NCBI RefSeq assembly: GCF_900157375.1
Contig: NZ_LT721901.1
Coordinates: 5,537,685 to 5,601,684, forward strand
DNA length: 64,000 nt
Direction of reading: 5' to 3'
Source: Mycobacterium rhizamassiliense
Lineage (GTDB): Bacteria; Actinomycetota; Actinomycetes; Mycobacteriales; Mycobacteriaceae
A program made the position numbers and the translations under genes. Shown piece after piece: positions 43,303 through 51,133 of the stretch (position 1 is its first letter; each line of letters starts with the position of its first letter). The notes beneath the pieces were generated by a model that was not told the DNA's origin, did not search any database, and worked only from the letters and a program-made list of their open reading frames with translations.

Positions 43303-44825
43303 CGGGCACATCCAAGGGGTTCGATCGGTTCGGGGGCGGGTCCGATGCCGGGCATGCCCAGGCCGATGCCGCCCGGGCGTTGCCCGGCGGCCTGCGCGTC
43401 ACCGGCGCGGGTGCGGCGGTGGGTGGCGACGCCGGCGTCGGCGATCAGGTGGTGCGGCGCGGCCCCGGTGACGACCGTGGTGACGATGTCGCCGGGCCGC
43501 ACCGGCTGGTCCGCGGCGAAGTGCACCAGCCGGCCGTCGCGGGCGCGGCCGGTCATGCGCGCGGTGGCCGTGTCCTTGCGGCCTTCACCGGCGGCGACCA
43601 GCAACTCGACCGGCTGCCCGACCAGCGCGCGATTGCCGTCCAGCGAGATCTGCTCCTGCAGCTCGAGCAACCGCATATAACGTTCCTGCACAACGTCTTT
43701 CGGCAGCTGCCCGTCGAGCTCGGCGGCCGGGGTGCCGGGTCGCTTGGAGTACTGGAAGGTGAACGCGGCCGCGAACCGGGCCTGGCGCACCACGTCGAGG
43801 GTTTGCGCGAAGTCCGCTTCGGTTTCGCCGGGGAACCCGACGATGAGGTCGGTGGTGATCGCCGCGTGCGGCATCGCCGCACGGACGCGGTCGATGATGC
43901 CCAGATACCGCTCGGCGCGGTAGGAGCGCCGCATCGCCCGCAGCACGCGGTCGGATCCCGACTGCAGCGGCATGTGCAGGGCCGGGCAGACGTTAGGCGT
44001 CTGCGCCATCGCGTCGATGACGTCGTCGGTGAACTCCGCCGGGTGCGGCGAGGTGAACCGGACGCGCTCGAGCCCGTCGATTTCTCCACACGCACGCAGC
44101 AGCTTGGCAAAAGCGCCGCGATCCCGGGGCTGCGCCGGGTCGGCGAACGAGACGCCGTAGGCGTTGACGTTCTGGCCCAGCAGCGTCACCTCGAGCACGC
44201 CGTCGGCCACCAAGGACCGCACCTCGGCCAGGATGTCGGACGGGCTCCGGTCGACCTCCTTGCCGCGCAGTGACGGGACGATGCAGAACGTGCAGCTGTT
44301 GTTGCAGCCGACGGATACGGAAACCCATGCGGCGTAAGCGGATTCGCGGGCACTCGGCAGCGAGGACGGGAACTGCTGCAGCGCCTCGGCGATTTCGACC
44401 TGGGCGACCTTGTTGTGCCGGGCGCGGTCGAGCAGGGTGGGCAGCGAGCCGATGTTGTGCGTGCCGAAGACGACGTCGACCCACGGGGCCTTGTCCAGCA
44501 ACGCCTCTCGGTCCTTCTGGGCCAGGCAGCCGCCGACGGCGATTTGGAAGTCGGGATTCTCCCGCTTGCGCGGAGCCAGGTGGCTGATGTTGCCGTACAG
44601 CTTGTTGTCGGCGTTTTCTCGGACGGCGCAGGTGTTGAAGACGACGACATCGGCGTCGACGCCCTCGGGCGCGCGCATGTAGCCAGCTGTCTCCAGCAGG
44701 CCCGCGAGCCGCTCCGAATCGTGGACGTTCATCTGGCAGCCGTAGGTGCGGACTTGATAGGTACGCGCCGGTCCCGGGCCCGGCACAGCCGCAGGCCCGG
44801 CGTCTGGCGCCACCGTCGAAGTCAC
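43299..44825 (-). CDS. miaB: tRNA-2-methylthio-N6-dimethylallyladenosine synthase MiaB
   Basis: MiaB is a radical-SAM methylthiotransferase acting on the A37 base already modified by MiaA. The 508-residue protein has the N-terminal UPF0004 domain (TYQVRTYGCQMNVHDSERLA, NTCAVRENAD), the radical-SAM cluster motif in CNNSCTFCIVPSLRGKE (C-x3-C-x2-C), and a C-terminal TRAM domain (QPVELLVAAGEGRKDTATAR). The GTG at 44825 (VTSTVAPDAG) is the start. The two genes that separate miaB and recX in M. tuberculosis (Rv2734, Rv2735c) are not here; only 44 bp lie between. Confidence 0.95.
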   Translation of the reverse strand: MTSTVAPDAGPAAVPGPGPARTYQVRTYGCQMNVHDSERLAGLLETAGYMRAPEGVDADVVVFNTCAVRENADNKLYGNISHLAPRKRENPDFQIAVGGCLAQKDREALLDKAPWVDVVFGTHNIGSLPTLLDRARHNKVAQVEIAEALQQFPSSLPSARESAYAAWVSVSVGCNNSCTFCIVPSLRGKEVDRSPSDILAEVRSLVADGVLEVTLLGQNVNAYGVSFADPAQPRDRGAFAKLLRACGEIDGLERVRFTSPHPAEFTDDVIDAMAQTPNVCPALHMPLQSGSDRVLRAMRRSYRAERYLGIIDRVRAAMPHAAITTDLIVGFPGETEADFAQTLDVVRQARFAAAFTFQYSKRPGTPAAELDGQLPKDVVQERYMRLLELQEQISLDGNRALVGQPVELLVAAGEGRKDTATARMTGRARDGRLVHFAADQPVRPGDIVTTVVTGAAPHHLIADAGVATHRRTRAGDAQAAGQRPGGIGLGMPGIGPAPEPIEPLGCAR

Positions 44826-44869
44826 GGGGCCATGGTACGGCGACCCGGGCCGACGGCATTAACCCGCAG

Positions 44870-45385
44870 CTAGACTCGGCGGCGTTCCCGTTCGGCGGCC
44901 ACCTCGGCGAGGACAACCTCGCAGGCCAGGTTCTGGCTGTAGCCGCGGCGCGCCAGCATCCCCACCAGCCGGCGGGTCAGCCGCGCGTCGTCGCCGCTCA
45001 GCGTGTCGCGTCGCAGCTTGACCCGGACCAGCTCTTCGGCCCGGTCCCGCTCGGCATCGGCGTCGATCCCGGCCAGCGCCGTGCTGATGACTTCTTTGTC
45101 GACACCCTTGGTGCGCAGCTCGGCGGCCAAGGCGCGCCTGCTCTTTCCGGCCCTGGCGTGCCGGGACTGCACCCACTGCTGGGCGAAATCCGCGTCGTCG
45201 ATCAGCCCTACGGCCGCCAGCCGGTCGAGCACCTGGGCGCTGACGTCGTCGGGGTAGCCGCGTTTGGCGAGCTGACCGGACAACTCGGCCCGGGTGCGCG
45301 ACCTCGCGGTGAGCAGGCGCAGGCACAACGCCCGCGCCTGCTCTTCGCGGGAGGGCTCAGAAGTCGACGGGAGCGGGGAGGACAT
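44870..45385 (-). CDS. recX: RecA regulator RecX
   Basis: RecX binds RecA filaments and limits their activity. The 171-residue protein is made of helical repeats, for example ARALCLRLLTARSRTRAELS, GQLAKRGYPDDVSAQVLDRL and RLVGMLARRGYSQNLACEVV. The ATG at 45385 (MSSPLPSTSEPSREEQARAL) is inside the recA 3' end, so the genes overlap by 29 bases on the same strand, which would couple RecX dosage to RecA. It corresponds to Rv2736c. Confidence 0.94.
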   Translation of the reverse strand: MSSPLPSTSEPSREEQARALCLRLLTARSRTRAELSGQLAKRGYPDDVSAQVLDRLAAVGLIDDADFAQQWVQSRHARAGKSRRALAAELRTKGVDKEVISTALAGIDADAERDRAEELVRVKLRRDTLSGDDARLTRRLVGMLARRGYSQNLACEVVLAEVAAERERRRV

Positions 45386-46409
45386 CGCCAGAGGGATCAT
45401 CGGCGGTCACGACCGCGCCGATGCCGAGCTTTTCCTTGATCTTCTTCTCGATCTCATTGGCGATATCGCCGTTCTCCACCAAGAAGTTGCGGACGTTTTC
45501 CTTGCCCTGGCCGAGCTGTTCGCCCTCGTAGGTGAACCAGGAACCGGACTTGCGGATGAAGCCCTGGTCCACCCCCATGTCGATCAGCGAGCCCTCCCTG
45601 CTGATACCCCGGCCGTAGAGGATGTCGAACTCGGCCTGCTTGAACGGCGGCGCCACCTTGTTCTTGACGACCTTGACCCGGGTGCGGTTACCGACCGCAT
45701 CGGTGCCGTCCTTGAGCGTCTCGATCCGGCGCACATCCAAGCGCACCGACGCGTAGAACTTCAAAGCCTTTCCACCCGTGGTGGTTTCGGGGCTGCCGAA
45801 CATCACGCCGATCTTCTCGCGGAGCTGATTGATGAAGATCGCCGTGGTTCCCGAATTGCTCAGCGCGCCAGTCATTTTCCGCAGCGCCTGGCTCATCAGC
45901 CGGGCCTGCAGCCCGACGTGGCTGTCCCCCATCTCGCCTTCGAGCTCCGCGCGCGGCACCAGCGCCGCGACCGAGTCGATGACCAGGATGTCCAGGGCGC
46001 CGGAGCGGATCAGCATGTCGGCGATCTCCAGGGCCTGCTCACCGGTGTCCGGTTGGCTGACCAGCAGGGAATCGGTGTCGACGCCGAGCTTTTTGGCGTA
46101 GTCCGGGTCCAGCGCGTGCTCGGCGTCGATGAACGCCGCGACGCCGCCGGCGGCCTGGGCATTGGCCACCGCGTGCAGGGCGACGGTGGTTTTACCCGAG
46201 GACTCCGGGCCATAGATCTCCACGACCCGGCCGCGCGGCAGGCCGCCGATGCCCAGGGCCACGTCCAATGCGATGGACCCGGTCGGGATGATCGAGATCG
46301 GCTGGCGCGTCTCGTCGCCGAGACGCATCACCGAACCTTTGCCGTAGCTCTTCTCGATCTGGGCCATTGCCAGCTCGAGGGCCTTTTCGCGGTCGGGCGC
46401 TTGCGGCAT
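45357..46409 (-). CDS. recA: Recombinase RecA, without intein
   Basis: RecA forms filaments on single-stranded DNA, drives strand exchange and triggers LexA self-cleavage. The 350-residue protein is intact and contiguous, with Walker A IYGPESSGKTTVALHAV, Walker B-like ILVIDSVAALVP, the L2 region MFGSPETTTGGKALKFYASV and an acidic C-terminus. The MPQAPDREKALELAMAQIEK start is the ATG at 46409. Unlike the M. tuberculosis and M. leprae genes there is no intein. The upstream region has a PafBC promoter and a LexA box. It overlaps recX. Confidence 0.98.
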   Translation of the reverse strand: MPQAPDREKALELAMAQIEKSYGKGSVMRLGDETRQPISIIPTGSIALDVALGIGGLPRGRVVEIYGPESSGKTTVALHAVANAQAAGGVAAFIDAEHALDPDYAKKLGVDTDSLLVSQPDTGEQALEIADMLIRSGALDILVIDSVAALVPRAELEGEMGDSHVGLQARLMSQALRKMTGALSNSGTTAIFINQLREKIGVMFGSPETTTGGKALKFYASVRLDVRRIETLKDGTDAVGNRTRVKVVKNKVAPPFKQAEFDILYGRGISREGSLIDMGVDQGFIRKSGSWFTYEGEQLGQGKENVRNFLVENGDIANEIEKKIKEKLGIGAVVTADDPSGDVLPAPVDF

Positions 46410-46462
46410 GATGTCTCTCCTGTAGTCGTTGTTCTGCTGACCGGTTTCGGTCGGTTGGCCGT

Positions 46463-46486
46463 GACACTAGAGAGAGCCACCGACAA
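46463..46486 (-). promoter_or_regulatory. PafBC-type (RecA-independent) DNA-damage promoter of recA
   Basis: On the minus strand TTGTCGGTG (46486-46478), an eight-base spacer and TAGTGT (46469-46464) match the published mycobacterial RecA-independent promoter consensus TTGTCRGTG-N8-TAN3T, recognised with the activator PafBC. The predicted start of transcription is near 46457, about 48 bases before the recA ATG. It is the promoter that M. tuberculosis recA also has. Confidence 0.88.
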
Positions 46487-46513
46487 GTCATCGTCGAACA
46501 ATCCCCACAGTAG

Positions 46514-46529
46514 ACGAACACCTGTTCGA
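46514..46529 (-). promoter_or_regulatory. LexA operator (SOS box) upstream of recA
   Basis: ACGAACACCTGTTCGA (plus strand 46514-46529) matches TCGAAC-N4-GTTCGA at all but the first base. It lies 28 bases upstream of the PafBC element for recA and also 14 bases upstream of the 5' end of the divergent riboswitch (46543), so LexA could affect both transcription units. Confidence 0.86.
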
Positions 46530-46542
46530 TTCGCATTCGACA

Positions 46543-46688
46543 CGCCGTACGGTCGGCGTGTGGCAATATCGGCTATCGGAAGGGCGTCGACGGGCCTGCA
46601 ACCTGAGGAAACCGGTGCGAATCCGGTGCGGTCCCGCCACTGTGATCGGTCACATTCTGACCCGAGAGCCAGATACTCACCGTCGGCG
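46543..46688 (+). promoter_or_regulatory. Cobalamin (B12/AdoCbl) riboswitch
   Basis: The RNA shows the conserved cobalamin aptamer in order: a GAGGAA element (46605-46610), a hairpin CCGGTGCGAATCCGG (46612-46626), GGTCCCGCCACTGTGA (46630-46645) and the B12 box GAGAGCCAGATACTC (46664-46678). A P1 stem forms from CGCCG (46543-46547) and CGGCG (46684-46688), with GGT 46551-46553 pairing to ACC 46679-46681. The aptamer is followed by a short hairpin (46704-46722) adjoining the ribosome-binding site of the next gene. The 332-bp recA-fhuF intergenic space holds this, a LexA box and a PafBC promoter. Confidence 0.92.
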
Positions 46689-46703
46689 CCTCCTCACTAG
46701 ACG

Positions 46704-46722
46704 CTGGGGCGGATCTCCCCAG
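46704..46722 (+). promoter_or_regulatory. Hairpin in the riboswitch expression platform
   Basis: CTGGGG (46704-46709) pairs with CCCCAG (46717-46722), leaving a seven-base loop CGGATCT. The 3' arm runs into AGAGGG (46723-46728), the likely ribosome-binding site of the downstream gene. The segment GCGCC at 46734-46738 is complementary to the P1 3' strand region GGCGC (46685-46689), so a bound and an unbound fold could be mutually exclusive. Translation control is therefore plausible. Confidence 0.5.
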
Positions 46723-46741
46723 AGAGGGTGGTCGCGCCAGC

Positions 46742-47419
46742 ATGGATATCTCCGCCGAGCTAGCCGAAATATCTTCCTACAAAGGGTTTTTCGCGTTGAC
46801 CGTGGGCGGCGGCGGGACCGGATGGCATCCCGTTCACGACGATTACGTCGGCGGTTTCACCGACCTGATCGACACCACCGCCCGGCGCTATCACACGACG
46901 GACTTGCGGATCGGCGCCTCGCTGGTGCACCTCGGCCACGCCACCCGGCTGTGGTCGCCGGTGCTGGCCTGCGCCCTGGCCCACGGCGTCGTCCCGGAGC
47001 TCAAAGACCTCGAGCGCGCCGACGACGGCGCGCAGCTGCGCGTCCCCGAGCCCATCGGCGAGCCCGTCGCGCAGCTCTCCGCGGAGCTGCTGTACCGGAT
47101 CGTGGTGCAGCAACACCTGCAGCCGTTCGCCGACGGGCTGCGGGTCAAGCTGGCGCCCAACCTGCTGGCGGGCAACATCGCCTCGGCACTGGTCGGCGCG
47201 TCGCGGGCGCTGCTGGTGGCGCGGCCCGACCTGCGCGCCCGCATCGTCGAGATCACCGAATCGCTGCTGAACACCGGCGTGCTGGCCGGATCCGGCTCGC
47301 TCACCGGCTCACACCTGGGCTTCCGGCGCGACAGCTGCTGCCTGTTCTATCGCGTCCCCGGGCGGTCCGTCTGCGGCGACTGCGTGTTTCGCCAGGCGCC
47401 GCGGGCAGGCCGGCGCTGA
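46742..47419 (+). CDS. FhuF-like [2Fe-2S] ferric-reductase family protein under riboswitch control
   Basis: The 225-residue protein ends in the FhuF iron-sulfur signature, with Cys199, Cys200, Cys211 and Cys214 in RRDSCCLFYRVPGRSVCGDC (C-C-x10-C-x2-C). The N-terminal 180 residues are an FhuF/IucA-IucC-related reductase domain (ALTVGGGGTGWHPVHDDYVG, LVHLGHATRLWSPVLACALA, VVQQHLQPFADGLRVKLAPN). Known FhuF proteins reduce ferric siderophores in the cytosol. Here the gene is preceded by a cobalamin riboswitch, so a corrinoid or B12-linked metal is a more likely substrate or stimulus; that is inference. At this place in M. tuberculosis I recall a short cysteine-rich fragment, Rv2737A. The ATG is at 46742. 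Confidence 0.86.
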   Translation: MDISAELAEISSYKGFFALTVGGGGTGWHPVHDDYVGGFTDLIDTTARRYHTTDLRIGASLVHLGHATRLWSPVLACALAHGVVPELKDLERADDGAQLRVPEPIGEPVAQLSAELLYRIVVQQHLQPFADGLRVKLAPNLLAGNIASALVGASRALLVARPDLRARIVEITESLLNTGVLAGSGSLTGSHLGFRRDSCCLFYRVPGRSVCGDCVFRQAPRAGRR

Positions 47420-47435
47420 GGCGGCCAGCGGCGGC

Positions 47436-47630
47436 TCACCATTGCTCGCGGGGCACGTCGAAGTCGACGCACAGCGCGCGCCAGACGTCGCGCGGCTCGA
47501 CGCCGGCCTCGATGGCCTGCGCCGCGGTCCGGCCGCCGAAGCCGCTCAGCACGTGATCGACCAGCACCGATGCGCCGTAGGCAGCGCCGAACCGCAAAAC
47601 CACCCGATCGTTGAACTCCATCAGCCGCAC
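47436..47630 (-). CDS. DUF3046 small protein
   Basis: The 64-residue protein reads VRLMEFNDRVVLRFGAAYGA, then SVLVDHVLSGFGGRTAAQAI and PRDVWRALCVDFDVPREQW, a single DUF3046 domain, Rv2738c. The family normally begins (M/V)RL-x-E-F, so I chose the GTG at 47630; a GTG at 47648 adds six residues. It lies just after the glycosyltransferase gene on the same strand. Function unknown. Confidence 0.85.
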   Translation of the reverse strand: MRLMEFNDRVVLRFGAAYGASVLVDHVLSGFGGRTAAQAIEAGVEPRDVWRALCVDFDVPREQW

Positions 47631-47652
47631 GCCAGCCAAGATACCCACGCGG

Positions 47653-48819
47653 CTAGCGCGTCAAAGCCAGAGCTTCGTGGCAGACCCGCACCGGGTCGGC
47701 GACGTCGGCGGCGCCGTCGGCCGCCGCCAGTGCGGCCTGCCTGCAGCCGGGCGTCGACAGCACCTCGCTGACCGCGGCCACCAACGCCTCGGCCGTGAGG
47801 GGACGGATCAACCTCCCGCTGCCCTGGCGCGCCACCCGATTAGCGATCTCCCATTGGTCCCCGCCGCCGGGGACGACGACCACCGGCACCCCGGCCAGCA
47901 GCGCCTTGGCCACCATGCCGTGGCCGCCGCCGCAGATCGCCAGGTCGGCGTGCGCCAACAGGTCGGATTGGCGTCCCAGCCCGACCACCGCCCACGGCGG
48001 CACGCTCAGCTGCGCCCCGCCGAGGCGCGACACCACCAGCCGCGAACCCGCCGGCAGCGTCTCCCCCGGAATCAGGCACCCCAGCGCGACCTCGGCGAGG
48101 TCCTCGGTCCCGATCAGCGCGGTCGACGGCGCGACCACGACGACCGGCCCGGACCCGGCGGGGATGTCCAGCACCCGATCGGTCGGCTCGAAATGCAGCG
48201 GGCCCACCACGACGGCCTCGGCCGGCCAGTCCGGCCGCAGCACCTCCAGGGCGGGCAGGGTGGCGATCAGCCGCCGCAGCGGCCCGGGATCGCGGGCCGG
48301 CAGCCCGATCGCCACGCGGGCCTCGGATCGCTGACGCGCACCGGCCCGCAGGGAACGCGCGGTCATCGCCCGCATCGCGACGTCGCGCAGCCGCCCGCCG
48401 ATGCCGGTGCCCGGCGCCAGGCCGCTGCCGATCGGCGGCAGCCCCTTGGACGGCAGGTACAGCGGAGACGGGGTGAGTTCCACCCACGGGATCCCCAGCA
48501 GCTCGGCCGCCATGCCGCCGCCGGCGGTGATGACGTCGGAGACCACCAAGTCGGGCGCGAGCTCGCGCAGCGCGGGCACGTTGAGCTCGGCCATCCGCGC
48601 GGCGCGGCGGTGGATCCTGGCCCCGGCGTCGACGTCTTCGTCGGTGGCGGCCAGCCCGTCCAGCTCCACGGCATGGACGCCGGCATTCCGCGCGGTCTCA
48701 AGCCATTCCACGCCCGTGAACAGGGTGGGCGCGTCGCCCGCGGCGCTAAAGCGTTGGCACAGCGCGATCGCGGGGAACGAATGGCCGGGATCCGGCCCGG
48801 CTATCACCGCGACGCGCAT
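47653..48819 (-). CDS. GT1-family glycosyltransferase (UDP-glucosyltransferase-like)
   Basis: The 388-residue enzyme has the GT-B fold: N-terminal MRVAVIAGPDPGHSFPAIAL, a linker around ELTPSPLYLPSKGLPPIGSG, and the C-terminal donor-binding CGGGHGMVAKALLAGVPVVV followed by PGGGDQWEIANRVARQGSG. It resembles antibiotic or lipid glycosyltransferases; donor and acceptor are unknown. It corresponds to Rv2739c. I chose the ATG at 48819; an ATG two codons upstream is possible. Its start is 52 bp from the divergent ephG. Confidence 0.88.
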   Translation of the reverse strand: MRVAVIAGPDPGHSFPAIALCQRFSAAGDAPTLFTGVEWLETARNAGVHAVELDGLAATDEDVDAGARIHRRAARMAELNVPALRELAPDLVVSDVITAGGGMAAELLGIPWVELTPSPLYLPSKGLPPIGSGLAPGTGIGGRLRDVAMRAMTARSLRAGARQRSEARVAIGLPARDPGPLRRLIATLPALEVLRPDWPAEAVVVGPLHFEPTDRVLDIPAGSGPVVVVAPSTALIGTEDLAEVALGCLIPGETLPAGSRLVVSRLGGAQLSVPPWAVVGLGRQSDLLAHADLAICGGGHGMVAKALLAGVPVVVVPGGGDQWEIANRVARQGSGRLIRPLTAEALVAAVSEVLSTPGCRQAALAAADGAADVADPVRVCHEALALTR

Positions 48820-48871
48820 CCGCATACCCTGCCACAGCGCCAACCGGCCGGACTCGCCTACGCTGGCGAAC

Positions 48872-49306
48872 ATGACCGAGCTGACTGGGACAACCGTCGC
48901 GAACACTCGCACGGTCGAGAATTTTCTGTACGCCTTGCAGGACGCGGACTACGACGCCGCCGACGCCACCCTGGACGACAACCTCGTGTACGAGAACGTC
49001 GGGTTGCCGACGATTCGCGGCCGGGCCCGCGCGATGAAGCTCTTCCGACGCATGGACGGAGGCCGCGTGGCGTTCGAGGTGAAGATTCACCGCATCGCCA
49101 CCGACGGCAACGCGGTGCTGACCGAGCGCACCGATGCGATCGTGATCGGCCCGGTGCGGCTTCAGTTCTGGGTCTGCGGCGTGTTCGAGGTCCACAACGG
49201 GCGAATCACGCTGTGGCGGGACTACTTTGACTTCTACGACATGCTCAAGGCCACCGCCCGCGGCCTGGTGGCGCTGGCGGTGCCGTCGCTGAAACCGTCG
49301 TTCTGA
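48872..49306 (+). CDS. ephG: Limonene-1,2-epoxide-hydrolase-family enzyme EphG
   Basis: The 144-residue protein has the NTF2-like cone fold of limonene-epoxide hydrolases. The catalytic Asp-Arg-Asp set is visible in ERTDAIVIG and ITLWRDYFDFYD, with VYENVGLPTIRGRARAMKLF forming the pocket. The M. tuberculosis orthologue (EphG, Rv2740) is reported to hydrolyse epoxides of hydrophobic or sterol-like substrates. The ATG is at 48872. Convergent with pspM after 25 bp; no PE_PGRS gene follows as in M. tuberculosis. Confidence 0.92.
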   Translation: MTELTGTTVANTRTVENFLYALQDADYDAADATLDDNLVYENVGLPTIRGRARAMKLFRRMDGGRVAFEVKIHRIATDGNAVLTERTDAIVIGPVRLQFWVCGVFEVHNGRITLWRDYFDFYDMLKATARGLVALAVPSLKPSF

Positions 49307-49331
49307 CGCGGCGGCTGGGCCCGCGCGCGAC

Positions 49332-50153
49332 TCACTGACCGCGCGGCAGTCCGCCGAGTTCGTCGAACGCCTGCGCCCAACCGATCAGCCGATCGGTGGT
49401 CTCCACCAGTTCGGCCCGGTAGCGCTGGTGTGCCGCCACTAACCCGGCGTCGCCGTTGCCGTTCGCCGACGACACCAATTGCGCTGCGGCGGTGACCATT
49501 TCGTTGTACTGGCGGACACCGGCGCTCAACTGCGCGGTGAACGCGTTGATGGTGGGCACCAGATACGCCCGCGAGGATTCCGACGTATGCGCCGCGCGCT
49601 CCATCGACACCACCTCGGCGGCGGTGGCCGCCATGGCCGACGAGGTCTTGTTCGCCGCGGTGGTCAGGCCGGCGACTTCGTCGGCGGGCAGCATGGCGCC
49701 GCGCTCGATGACGCCCAGCAGGGAGAAGAAACCGCGTTCGGAGGCGCCCAGCGCGTACATCGCCGGTCGCGCGGCCGAACCCGGTGGCGGCAGCCGGCGG
49801 ACGGTGCTTGGCCGCTGCGTGGGCAGCGGCTCGGAGCGCAGCCAGCGATAGCGAAACAACAGCAGCGTCGCCGGAATCGACAGCACCACCGCGATCGCAC
49901 CGGTGATCTGCAGCAGCAAGGTGAACCAACCCCAGGCCGCCAGCAGCGCGGTCACCGCCGCCCAGAACACGCACCCGGCGGCCGACAGCAGGCCCCAGCG
50001 CAGCGCGCGGCGGCGACGGCGCAGCTGCCGCGCCCGCGGATCCACGGCGGCGCTGATCCGCCGGGCGACCACGTCGGAGACGTCGGCGGCCGTTTCCAGC
50101 CCCCGCTGCAGCAGCGCACGCAGTAGCCCGCGCTGACTCACGTTCACCGCCAT
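49332..50153 (-). CDS. pspM: PspM, membrane partner of PspA
   Basis: The 273-residue protein has a basic N-terminus (ARQLRRRRRALRWG), two adjacent transmembrane helices (LLSAAGCVFWAAVTALLAAW and FTLLLQITGAIAVVLSIPAT) and a C-terminal helical domain of about 150 residues. It corresponds to Rv2743c, which anchors PspA at the membrane under envelope stress. The ATG is at 50153, 18 bp after the pspA stop. In M. tuberculosis pspN (Rv2742c) follows; here there is no room for it (25 bp to ephG). Confidence 0.88.
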   Translation of the reverse strand: MAVNVSQRGLLRALLQRGLETAADVSDVVARRISAAVDPRARQLRRRRRALRWGLLSAAGCVFWAAVTALLAAWGWFTLLLQITGAIAVVLSIPATLLLFRYRWLRSEPLPTQRPSTVRRLPPPGSAARPAMYALGASERGFFSLLGVIERGAMLPADEVAGLTTAANKTSSAMAATAAEVVSMERAAHTSESSRAYLVPTINAFTAQLSAGVRQYNEMVTAAAQLVSSANGNGDAGLVAAHQRYRAELVETTDRLIGWAQAFDELGGLPRGQ

Positions 50154-50171
50154 GCCGCCCCGACCGCCGGG

Positions 50172-50996
50172 TTACTGACCAATCGGCTTCTCGGCGACGG
50201 GCCCACCGGTCTCGGTGGGCGTCGGTGTCGCGGGAGCTCCGGGGGCGGCCGCCGCCCCGCCCGCCGGCAGGGCCTCGCCCCGCATCGACGCGCGGATCTG
50301 CTCGAGCCGCGAATGACCGGCCATCTCCACGCTGGCGTGCTGCACCTCGAGCATGCGGCCCTGCACCGAACCCTGCGCGAGTTCGGCGGAGCCGATCGCG
50401 TTGGCGTAGCGCCGCTCGATTTTGTCGCGCACCTCGTCGAGGCTCGGGGTGTTGCCCGGGGCGGCGATCTCACTCATCGACCGCAGCGAGGCGCTGACCT
50501 GCTCCTGCATCTTGGCCTGCTCGAGCTGGCTGAGCAGCTTGGTGCGCTCGGCGATCTTCTGCTGCAGCACCATCGAGTTCTGTTCGACGGCCTTCTTCGC
50601 CTGGCCCGCCGCGGCCAGAGCCTGATCGTGCAGGGTCTTGAGGTCTTCCACGCTCTGCTCGGCGGTCACCAGCTGGGCCGCGAACGCCTCGGCGGCGTTG
50701 TTGTACTCGGTGGCCTTGGCTGCGTCGCCGGCGGCGGTGGCCTGGTCGGCCAGCGTCAGGGCCTGGCGCACGTTGACCTGAAGCTTCTCGATGTCGGCCA
50801 GCTGCCGGTTGAGCCGCATCTCCAGCTGGCGCTGGTTGCCGATCACCTGCGCGGCCTGCTGGGTCAGCGCCTGGTGGGTGCGCTGAGCTTCCTCGATGGC
50901 CTGCTGGATCTGAATCTTCGGGTCGGCGTGCTCGTCAATCTTCGCGTTGAACAGCGCCATGACGTATTTCCACGCTTTGACGAACGGATTGGCCAT
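50172..50996 (-). CDS. pspA: Phage-shock protein A homologue (35-kDa antigen)
   Basis: PspA/IM30 proteins form oligomers that stabilise the inner membrane. The 274-residue sequence begins MANPFVKAWKYVMALFNAKI (amphipathic helix), has a coiled-coil core from about 30 to 220 (QQAIEEAQRTHQALTQQAAQ, AEQSVEDLKTLHDQALAAAG) and a disordered alanine/proline-rich tail (GGAAAAPGAPATPTPTETGG). It corresponds to Rv2744c. The ATG is at 50996; clgR is 137 bp upstream. Confidence 0.95.
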   Translation of the reverse strand: MANPFVKAWKYVMALFNAKIDEHADPKIQIQQAIEEAQRTHQALTQQAAQVIGNQRQLEMRLNRQLADIEKLQVNVRQALTLADQATAAGDAAKATEYNNAAEAFAAQLVTAEQSVEDLKTLHDQALAAAGQAKKAVEQNSMVLQQKIAERTKLLSQLEQAKMQEQVSASLRSMSEIAAPGNTPSLDEVRDKIERRYANAIGSAELAQGSVQGRMLEVQHASVEMAGHSRLEQIRASMRGEALPAGGAAAAPGAPATPTPTETGGPVAEKPIGQ

Positions 50997-51133
50997 GACG
51001 TGACTCCACCTTCGTTTCTGGACGACCCGGGGCCCGGCTAGGCCCCGGTGCTCATCTTGTCGCTCAATTTATCGGGTCGGTGCCGATCGCCCCACCCCTG
51101 AGGCCGGATCCGGCCGGCCCGTGTCGCCTCGGC

